From NCBI GenBank assembly GCA_963082975.1, contig OY720349.1, forward strand, positions 70,554,501 to 70,618,500: DNA of 64,000 bases. The letters are read 5' to 3'. This document shows positions 36,401 through 48,400 of this stretch, one piece after another. The notes under the pieces were generated by a model, which was not told the DNA's origin, did no database searches, and saw only the letters and a list, made by a program, of their open reading frames with translations. Within the stretch, counting starts at the first letter, position 1; every line of letters begins with the position of its first letter. The position numbers were made by a program, and so were the translations under genes. This stretch comes from Labia minor (taxonomy: Eukaryota > Arthropoda > Insecta > Dermaptera > Spongiphoridae).

Positions 36401-39400
36401 TGCGGAATTCATTTGCAATCCCCATGTTTTTCCCACGGCCAATTATATGTTGCATGTTGGGAAAAAATCACTCGAAATGCAATTAAACAAAAAAATTGAA
36501 AAGTTAGGCTAAGCAGACGTCTTAAATATTATAAGAGATTCGGCAATTGCAATTACAGATAGCGAGGAAAAATTAATGGAGGTTTGAAATTAATAGTGAT
36601 AAGAAAAAATATTTAGTGACAAAGAGGAACAGTATTAACATACAAAATCTTAATATACAAAATGTAAAATTTGAATATGTAGAAAAATTGAATGAAATCA
36701 CGAAGGATAATAATATTTGAGAAGAATTTAAATCGTGGAATCAATCGGGAAACGCCTGTTATCATGCAGTAAAGAGGCTTATCTCATCCAAATTATTATC
36801 AAAGGGAATCAAGACGATGGACACATAGGAAGGGACGTAAGAGAAATGGGACATGGGCTCAGGATAGGGACATTTGGAGAAATGTGGCCAAGAACTTTCG
36901 AGTATCTTTGAGCCATATAAATAGATAGATATAACATATGTGCAATAATATATATAATTTAAACAAATCTTATCACATATTTTATGTTTTTCAGGTAGCC
37001 ATTGGATACGGAGAAGAACCAAATGTGCAATATCACTGTGCAGGATCTTTAATTTCTGAAAATTGGATTTTAACTGCAGCACATTGTAACTCCGCACCTT
37101 CCCTGTAAGTGATCATTGTTACCCTTAAAGTGCATACTTTGATAATAATTCTGTTATATATATATATATATTTATGCATAACGATTATTAATAACGATTT
37201 TCAAAGGAAAATTTTATAATTTTGTGATTGGAGTAACTTTCTCTATTGGTAAAAAAAGTTCAACTCAGAATTTATTACTTCACCCATTATTTGAAGGAGT
37301 TAGATAAATGAAATATTACTTGTTTTCTTTGAAATTGAGAAATAATATTAGTTAAATGAAAGAAGTCGGAGCCTTAAAAACCTCTTTAAACATATGTCCA
37401 TTATTTTAGTTCAAAAATAACAAAGGTCAATGATGAGAAAATTTTTTATTGACTTGACTTTATTTAATTTAATGGGCTGATTTCGAAAAAAATAACAAAA
37501 AAGTTGTATCAGCAATCAATATTCGAAACAATGATAAGTACAAAGGAAAAATGGGATAGATATAATTTAAAGACGTTGTGATAAAGTTTCTGGCAACTAT
37601 CGCAACTAATAGATAATTTTAAAAACTTTGGTTGTGTGATGAGCTTTCTTACAAAACCATCTTGAATTTTTTCCGAAACTTAGATGATGTGAGTGAAGAT
37701 CAATGGAAACCTTTACAGTACATATAACCATATAAGTAGAGAGCGCAAAAAAAGGCGCCTAAAAAGGCAAGTTTTTTTGTTAAAAAAGGCTGTCAAAAAG
37801 GTTTTTTTTTAAAAATTAGCTGGAGTGTCTCCATTCGACTATCTCGCAAATTTGAATTGGATTAAATAACATATATTATATTTAAATTAAATTATAAATT
37901 AAAATTAATAAATCATATTTATTAAACCAGCGCATGTTTGGCTCTTTGTTGATGGCACCATTATATATTTTTTACAATGTGCATTCAGTATCATTATTAT
38001 TATATTATATATGTTTATATGTCAAAATAATAGTAAATATAATAAAAATTCATTATTTTTCAATTTGTCACACCAAACAATATCTATAATGGGTCTAAAT
38101 CTAATATGGGTATGTATAATTACTTTCCCGCATACTTCGTATAAGGGAAGTATTGGAATCGTCAAAAATTTCGACTTCGAGATTTCGATAGATCTTGACG
38201 TTTTAGACCTCCCTAAGTCGGAAAATACCATTTTTCGAATTATGTCTGTGTGTGTGTATGTATGTATGTAAGCAAATTTACTCAAAAACTAATCAAGCTA
38301 GGACTTCGAAATTTGGTACACCGATATTATTCACAGTTTGTAGATTTCTATCAAAATTTCGTCAAAATCGGTTAACCGGAAGTGGTACTTTACCTACACT
38401 GGTTGCGTTTTCCTTTCAAGTAAAGTACCAGTTTGCTTCGAGATATTTGCTTCATATTTTGTATATAGATTTAAAAATATGAAAAAAATTGAGATACCAA
38501 ATTTCATCATGATCTGAATACCGGAAGTGACATTTTGCCTATACAAGTAGCGTTTCATTTTTACCGACCGACGATAGTAAGGGAGGTAGTGTTTTCACAC
38601 CAAATTTCACCTATGGATATTTTTAGGTACATATCTCCACGAATCATGCATTTTCTTAACAGAAAAATGTATTTTTAGCATGATGTCTGTCCGTCCGTCC
38701 GTCCGTCCGTATAGATGTGTACAGCCTGAACGGCTCAACCGATTTTGATGAAATTTGGTATATTTACTTAATGCATCAGTGGGATGAATTGATCAACTTT
38801 TGGTGCAAATCCGGCAACCGGAAGTGGTAGTATTAGCGATCGACGATAGGAAGGGGTTATTTTCGCACCAAATTTCACATAAGGAGATTTTTTACATATC
38901 ACCACGCATCATGCACTTTGTATTGGTTTTATTCTCGAGAAAAATCATTTTTATTAGTTTTTTTCTTAATTTAAAATTATATGACGTCATCCAGCCATTC
39001 ATGACGTCACAGCCTGGTCTCACATATATATTATAAATAAAATAAAATTAAAAATATTTATGTTATATCCATATCTGTTTTTTATTACATTAATAGATAT
39101 ATTAAAATTATTTGAAATTGTTTCTGTAGCTGGAAATTAATTTATTTCAAACCGTCGGTCGGTTCGGACCTGGCCACAGGTCAACTTATTAATTAAGAAA
39201 TAAATAATGAAGCTGTATGTTTCAAGAGATATGATCAATAAAACTTAATTTTTCTTTATAAATACTATATCTAGTGTGAATTTGAAAAAAATCGTTAGAG
39301 CGGTTTTTGAGAACCAATGGCTATATATAGAAATATAGATATATACAATTTTAGCTAGCATAATAAGATAAGACCAGCTGGTCAGAGCGCCTTCGGCGCT

Positions 39401-42400
39401 CTTCACAGCTGGACGGGGGCTCCGCCCCCTGTACCCCGAGTGGTACATCGTATTTGGTTATTATCCTTCGTGATTACATTCAATTTTTCTACATATTCAA
39501 ATTTTACATTTTGTATATTAAGATTTTGTATGTTAATACTGTTCCTCTTTGTCACTAAATACTTTTTCTTATCACTATTAATTTCAAACCTCCATTAATT
39601 TTTCCTCGCTATCTGTAATTGCAATTGCCGAATCTCTTATAATATTTAAGACGTCTGCTTAGCCTAACTTTTCAATTTTTTTGTTTAATTGCATTTCGAG
39701 TGATGTTTTGAAAAACTGTTTAGCGCCCCAAGTTGTTATAAAACAAACAATTTTAGCTAGTATAATAAGATTAATCCAAGTAATATCGTCTATTTCTATT
39801 CACTCCTTATGGTAGCGGCCCAGTCGATGATGTTATATGGATCGTTAATTAACCATTAACCATTCACCGAATCGCCATTCAAATAATAACATACAAACAG
39901 AAAAGTAGGCGTGTTAATATAAAATATATACCTGTGACACTGAACTATGACTCGACCCTTTAACCAATTTATAGAATTTATTTTTATATACTTTAAAAAT
40001 TTTACAATTTTTTAATTATTTATTATAATTGTTAAATGGGATTTATAAAAATGACCCATTAAAAATTTGTTTCCTAAAATGTTTCAAATAAATTAAAATA
40101 AATTGATTTTCATTTCAATATATTAAAACCTTTTCAAATTTACTTGATCAAATAAAATAATTGATCCTATACATCCAACAACGAGCTATCACTCGACCAT
40201 AAAAAAATAACAAAATTGTATCAAATACCATTTATTATTCAATTCATTTATGTTTCAACAATCTCTATTCCAAGACATTTTTTCCAAGTTCTATTAATAT
40301 GTTATTTTACTGTGAGAGGAATTTAGCCTCTCACCCAACCTCCTATTCTTCGGAGGACCATTTCTTCCGCTTTCGTCAGCCCTGACCCTGCTTCCCACCG
40401 GGGTTGGTTACCACGATCTTCCACAAGGTTGCTCAGGTTTCCAATGAACACCACCAAGGAGGTGAAAGTCGGAATTGAGTAGGAGAGGCTAAGTCACACT
40501 AACAGGATACAGTGTCATATATTGCGCATCACTACCCCATTTGGTGTTTCCATATATTCATATATTAATTTAATACCTCTTTCCAAACAACATTTCGAGT
40601 ATAACATTCATTCTCAGGTGGTAATAGAACCTTCAAATTTTTTCCATTCTTAACTCTTGAAAAAGCTACATAAAGCATTCTCTTAATTATATTCAAATAA
40701 TTAATTAATTCTCTTGAAGAATTTCTAAACGTCACGCTCTTAGCCGGTTTCAGTAAAGATGCGATGATCGTTATCGAAAATCTTCTAATTGCTCTGAAAC
40801 AATTTTTAAAATTTTTAATGTTTGGATATGTGTTTATGCAATGAAAACAGATATCAGTATAACAAATATATTTTTAATTTTATTGAATTTTTATAATATA
40901 AATAAATAAGATATAAGAAGCGGTGGCTTGATTGAAATTTATATACACTTTAATATTATTTTTTAATAAAAAGAGAATTTATTAAAAATTAAAAATAAAA
41001 AAAGAAGCCTATTTTAATAAAAAAATATAAAGATCTCCTTTTTATCATTTGTCTAAAAAATCATATTTTAATTTTGATATAAAATGCCAAGGCCAAAAAT
41101 GAGGTATTTTCACGCTTACCTTTTCGATGGTAGCATTCGTTTTCGTTTCAATTTCCGGCATTTTGAAAATCGTATGATTCCTTTTTGATTTTTTTTTCAT
41201 CAGCTTCGGGGTCACCACTTGTTAATTTTTAATTAATAACAACAAAGATAATTTATTTATGCTTACACTTTTTATTTAAGCTAAAGCTTTGTACATATTA
41301 GCTTATAATAATGTTTACTAATACATCTCATTAATCAACAATTAACAATCTAATTAATTATATCAAAAAATATAAACAACTTAATATTTATGATGATAAA
41401 AATAAAATTGATGAAACAAATCTTCTTTTAAACGTTGTGTGAAACAATTTCAAATAATTTAAATGTAAAACTATTAATGAAATTAAAAAATCAAATATAT
41501 GAATATAATATATCTCACAGGCGGTGGTTGTGACGTCATCCATATATTATAAATTTAAATTAAGAAGAACTAATAAAGTTTCGTGAGATGTGATCAATAA
41601 AACTCAATTTTTCTTTATAAATACTATCTCTGTTGTGAATTTCAAAAAAATCGTTAGAGCGGTTTTTGAGAACAATGAAACAAAGAAACAAACAAAGAAA
41701 CAATTTTTACTCGTATAAGAAGATAAGATAAATGAAAGAATAGCCATAGTTTCATTGAATTTTGAGGGAATGTTTATTTTATAATTTCACAGTTGATTTT
41801 TACAATATAAATTAATATTTGCTTAATAAATAAAGATTTAGAATTTTATTTTTTTATTATTTATTTATTTATTTAATTCCGCTTTACCCTCTTCAGGTTG
41901 AGGTTACATGCTCTTTTATTCAATTTCATTTATAATTTTATTATTTGTTTTTCCTTTTCCTTTTCTCTTTACTGTCTGCCTAAGCATTCTCCTTTCCCAT
42001 TCCCTAACCCATCTGGTTTCATCATGGTTACTTTATATTCTTCGAAGATCTGTTAAACATCATTTTGGCCATCAATTTTCATAATTCTGATGATTAAACT
42101 TGCAGTCTTTACTTAGGTTGTTCAGCTCACACTTGGTCTTCCCAAATCCATCCTCCATAGATATTCCGGGGTTGTTCATTCCAGCCCCAACATCGACTTC
42201 CTATGGTTACTTTTGAAAGGCTTTTTATCAATATGAATTTAAAAGTAATTAATTAAAACAGATATAACATTAAAAATCATTTTACTTTATTTACATACAA
42301 ATGGTTTCAACGTGTATGAATTAATAAATGTCTATTTAAAGAAGATTTATGATTAAATTTCTTCTGACAATAGTTACATTCAAAAGGCTTCTCATTTGTA

Positions 42401-45400
42401 TGAATTACTAAATGTCTTTGCAAAATACATTTTTGATTAAAGTTTTTCTGACAATAAGTACATTCAAAAGGCTTTTCACCTGTATGAATTAATAAATGTT
42501 TATTCACAGCAGATTTATCATTAAATTTCTTTTTACAAAAACTACATTCAAAAGGTTTTTCATCACGATGAATTAATAAATGTCTATTTAAAGCGGATGT
42601 TTGATTAAATTTCTTTTTACAAAAGTTACATTCAAAAGACTTTTCACCAGTATGTATTAATAAATGTCTATTTAAAGATGATTTATGATTAAATTTCTTC
42701 TGACAATAGTTACATTCAAAAGGCTTTTCATTTGTATGAATTACTAAATGTCTTTGCAAAATACATTTTAGATTAAATTTTTTCTGACAATAATTACATT
42801 CAAAATATTTCTTACTATGAATTAATAGGGGTTTATTTAAAGAAGATTTTCGAATAGATTGCATTATATCATTCTTATATTCAGTAAATTGCTCTTCTGA
42901 ATTAGATGAATCAGTATTTTGTTTAATTTGTATTTCATTCTTGGAATTTTCTATTTTTATTTTCAAATTTATTTGATTTTTTAAAAATGAAAATATATTT
43001 TTGTTAACGCATTTTTTTAAATGTTTATTCAAAAAATTTTCATTTATAAAATTGGTCTGACAATATAGACAGCAAACTAAGGGACCTAAAAACAAAAGTA
43101 TTATTACATAAATCTGAATTTTAATATTAAATTAAAAGTTTAAAAACTTGAAATTAATAATTAATGTTATAATTTTGTAAATCACAGAAACTCTTCTTAC
43201 CAATATATATTGGATATTCTTCGTGTGAATAAAAATCCATTTTATATGAATTAAATATAAAAGAGAAGGTTAAAAATAATAGATTTAAGTGACATGTGGT
43301 GACATGTTAAATAACAAACAGTGACGCCACCTAAAGGATGTATCACAGACTATCTATAAGAGGCACTCACTCCGGGTTAAATTCTGAAACCAAATTTTAG
43401 CACATCGCGCCATCTCGTAATTTCATCTTAATACTAATTTTATAAAAAACGTTATAAAAAAGCGGGCTTGTGTGTGTGTGTGTGTCTGTATGTTTTTTTT
43501 CTCTTTTTCTTTCTTTTTTTTTCTTCTTTTTTTTATGAAGGAATATTGTGAATGTCGGGAATTAAAAAATTGTAGAAAATTTTCTGTTAAATGAAAAATT
43601 ATCTATTTGATAAATATTGGTTTAATTTCCAAATAAATAATTTTTCATTAAACTGAAAATTTTCTACAATCTTTTTATGTAATTAACATATCTAAATGAA
43701 ACGAATAATTTTTTATGTATATAAACAATCTATTGTAATATATAAGTATAACAATGCCTTTTTTATGCTTATATATTGAAAATATTTGGATGCAGAATTT
43801 TAGAGAGTTATTTGTGTGAACACATGGCAATGTGTATAAAGGATAGCTTTCTAAAATTTATTGTTTTAAAAAAAAAAACACACCCAAGGAAAAAAACCCA
43901 GAGATCCTTTTCGTTCCCCAGAGGGAGTAAAGGGTGGACAATTTTGCCAAGTGGCATAGGAGGGGAGAATGACCATTTTTACATGTAGAGACATTTTTTG
44001 GTCATTCTTGGATGGAGAGCCAGGGAAGCGACTTCATCGGAATAAGTGAGAATAAATACAAGGATCATCGCATGGAGCTGAAACCTGCTGTTGCCTGCCC
44101 AGATAAAACGACATGATACCTTGATGAAAATATCCAAGAATCATCTTACTTGAAGTCACAGTGTTCCCCGAACTCATAATTAATTTGCATAACACAGCTA
44201 AGTAGTCAGTGGCGCAACCAGGATTTGATCCTGGGGGGGGTTTTGACTAGACGCTCCACCTTCCTATGCCCCCCCCCCCCCCGGGGCTCTCTCAAAGACA
44301 AATTTTCATTGAGATTTTTTTTTATATTAAATATTTAAAAAAGTTTTGTAAATGAAACACTGATTTTACAAAATCTGGCAAAAAATGTAATTTTGTATTT
44401 TATTTACTCATATTCACAGTTTTAGAAAGAAAATATTTTTTCCCAGGTATAAGTAAATCATTTTAGCTTTCCTCATGAAATAAGGATAGCTTATATGATG
44501 ATCAGAAAATTTTGAAAATTTTTGCTCCGAGATTCTTCGAGATTTCCACTTTTCAGACGGTTCTGAATACAAAACTTTAAAAAAATTTTTTGAACCGGCT
44601 CGTTACCGAGATTACGTCTAAACAAAATGAGATATTGTCTTGAAATTTGATTGTAGGTGCCAAAACGATTTCTTTTGACAACTACGAATGTACTTATACT
44701 TATTAATTGAATAAAATGCGTTTTTAGTAACAAAACGATTTTAATCTAAAATAGACTCTCTTATCAAACTTCATACATAATTTTTACATAAATCATAAAA
44801 CATTGATACATAAATCATACATTTCATTCCTTTTTATACATACTTTTCTTACTTAACAAACTTATCCTAACTTCATGCATGATTCCATATTGTCAACTTT
44901 TAAACAAAAAACTTTAAGCGCAAAATTTAAATTTAGCACTAACATCACCCTCCCTTAGTAAGAGATCTTACTCTTACTCAACTTTTAAGAAAATGTCTTA
45001 AACATTATATAGATATTAACACTGTTCACTAAATCACTGCTTGCGATTCAAGAAGACAAATTTTAGTTACTGGTCGCTGAAATATACCTAATTTTGTTTT
45101 CACGCTTACTCTTCTTACGATACCTTCTGCATCTGGATATACCTCTGTTATCTTACCTAACGGCCAATGGTTTCTTGAAAGATGGTCTTCATAGAGTAGA
45201 ACAATATCTCCGATTTTGAGATTAGAATTAATTTTAAACCATTTATTTCGAACTTGCAGTAAAGGAAGATATTCCTTTATCCACCTTTTCCAAAATATAT
45301 TTGCTAAATATTGCACTTGTCTCCATCTTCGTTTGCAGTAATTATCACTGTAGGAAAATATATCATTTGGTAAAGATACTTGAGACTTTAGAAGAAGTAA

Positions 45401-48400
45401 ATGATTTGGCGTAAGAGCTTCTTTGTCATTTGCATCACATGAAGTCTCACTGAGAGGTCTTTGGTTTAAAATGGATTCTACTTCACAAAGAAGAGTATAT
45501 AAAGTTTCTTCGTTTAATTTTTGTTCTTCAAGTAAGGAATTTAATATTTTCTTCACCGAACGTATACATCTTTCCCATACGCCTCCTTGATGGGAAGCTG
45601 TTGGTGTATTGAATTTCCGACTTATTTCCCTTTGCAAAAGAAATTGATGTACTTGATAATTATTCCATCTCTGAATACCTTCTCTTAATTCTCGGTAACC
45701 TCCTACAAAATTTGTACCGTTATCAGAGCAAATTTCTTTTACTTGTCCTCTTGTAATATCATCTGCGGGATTCTCTTTTGTATTAACATAAAACCATTGA
45801 TTTGCATTAGAATAGCTTCTAATTATGCTAAGCCTATTTGATACAAAAACATGAAATCTTTTATCTTCATTATTGATATATTTTAAAACCGCGGTAGAAT
45901 CTGTCCAAAATGATGTACTATCTACCTTGTAAGTTAATTCAGATTTTAGAATATTATTTAACTGGACAGCTAAGGTAGCTGCTGATAACTCCAATCTTGG
46001 AACAGTCATAGTCTTAACAGGAGCAATTCTAGCCTTTGAACATATTAAATTGCAGTAAATCTTATTTTCATTACTGATGATTCTTATATAAGTTGCTACA
46101 CCATAGGCTTCTTGAGATGCATCAGCAAAGTGATGTATTTCTATTCTTCTTGTCGTTTTACATTCTATAGATTTTAGACATCTATTTATCTTGAAATTGT
46201 TAAGTAAAGGTAATTCTTTTAACCATTTTATATAACGATCTTCATAAATTTTTGGTAATTTGTCATCCCAATCAAATTTAGCCTTTGTTAGTTCTTGTAA
46301 TAATATTTTTGCAGGTATAATAAATGGTGTCGCCAAGCCTAAAGGATCGAATACAGAGCTAACTGAAGACAGTATACCTCTTCTAGACATTGGTTTAAAG
46401 ATAGATGTTGTTTTAAAACTAAGTAAATCTTCTTCAGGTTTCCATTGTATACCTAAAACTCTTTCAAGGTGTATATCATCCTTTTTCATATTCATTGATT
46501 GTACGTTAACTGCTCTTTCTTTTACAGGAATTGAATTTAAAATAGTTTTTTCATTTGTTATCCATTTTGTAAGATTAAAACCACCATCCTTTAATAAATT
46601 ATATAGCTCTTCTCTTATTTCAATAGCTTCAGAGATATTCTTAAAGGATTTTAAACAATCATCTACGTAAAAATTGTTTTTTAAAGTATTTATTGTTTCT
46701 TTTTTATATTTTTGTTCGTTATTCATTGCAATTTGTCTTAATGTCATCATAGCAACAGCTGGGGAGCAAATACATCCGAATATATAAACTTTCATTCTAT
46801 ATTCTTGAATTTCATTATTAAAATCATTATCTTTCCACCAAAGGAATCTAAATAAATCTTGATCTTCTTTTGGTAAACGAACTTGATGAAACATTGCTTC
46901 AATATCTCCCATAATGGCGAAAGGTTCTTCTCTAAATCTTAATAAGACTCCAAATAAAGAGTTCATAACATCAGGGCCTCTATAAATCTGTTCATTAAGA
47001 CTTAAATCATTATATTTTGCTGAGCAATCAAAAACAACTCTTAGTTTTCCAGGCTTTGCAGAATGAAATACTGGATGATGCGGTACATACCATAATTTTT
47101 TAGGAAGCTTATTTGTGTCTTCAACTATCTCGGCATAATTCTTTTTTAATAAATCATTTATATATTTTGTATATCCTTGATATAATTGAGTGTCTTTTTG
47201 GAATCTTCTTTTTAACATCTTAAGTCTGTTCATAGCCATAAATTTAGTATCAGGTTCAAACATATTTTTTGACTTTAATGGGATAGATACTTCATAATGA
47301 TTATCTTTCTTGCGAATAGAATTATTAAATATTTTTATAAATTTTTCATCTTCTTGTGAATATGTCATAGTATTTTGTGTTGGAATTTGTTCTAATTTTA
47401 ACCATTCTTCTACTTGCTTATAAAGAATTTTATCGAGTTTAACACAGTTTATTTTAGTAAGATTAGTATTTGCTAAAAAACTAGTTGGTCCATAAACTGA
47501 CCATCCGAGGCGGGTTTTTATTGCAAAAGGTCCATCACCTTCACTTTTGATAATTTCTTGAGGTTCTAAAGCTTGTGGAATATTATTACCGATTAACATT
47601 TGAACATTTGACTCAAGTTCTGGAAGAATTACATCTTGTAGATAAGGCCATTTATTTAAATCAATATTTTTAAATTTATCTTCAGCGGACACTGGCAGTT
47701 CTCTTGTTGTATATATATCTGGTAAACATATTTTGTTGTTTCCGTTTATATCAGAAATTATTAGGTTTTCAATAGTAAAAGCATTACATGGACTATTTCT
47801 TTTTTCTAAAGTTGTCATAAATAAATTACATTTTCTTCCGTTCACATTGAGCTGTTTCATTAGTTCTTCAGTACAAAAGGAATGTGAGCTTCCAGAGTCA
47901 AGAAAGGCATATGTGTGAATCCTTTTTCCTGTTGTCTTCGACATCACAATAACTGGTACAATGCCCATAGAGAATTTGTCTGTTGTTTTAGCATTTTGTA
48001 TAAAACCATTATTAATTTTCGAAATTTGTTGTTCATTTACTTCCGAGTTTTGTAAATGAAGTAATTTGGAATGATTTTTGCTGCATATCTCACACTTTAC
48101 TCCTAATCTACAATTCTTGGCATTATGACCTATTTTTAAACAAGCAAAACATAATTTATTTGAAAAAACAAATTGTCTTCTTTCGGGTATATTCATTGAC
48201 AAAAATTCATTACATTTATTTAAATAATGTAATTTATTACATTTAATGCAAGCATTATAATATTCATTACCTTTTATATTTGTAGCAAAATTATATCTTC
48301 TTCTTTCTTCCTTTTTATTATTTGTAATGCTTACTTTAGGAGTTTTTTCAATTTTATTTTCAAGAATATCTCCAAATAGCGGATGATTTGTTTCTGCAGC

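Noticed and set aside
36250..36486. Small coding exon in intron 4
   Set aside because: The 78-codon frame overlaps repeat-derived DNA, lacks recognisable motifs, and is not needed for the protease frame, which is in phase without it.
43573..43672. Short inverted repeat as a MITE
   Set aside because: No target duplication or second copy seen.
46260..46670. Plus-strand ORF inside the BEL element
   Set aside because: It is the antisense shadow of the polyprotein.
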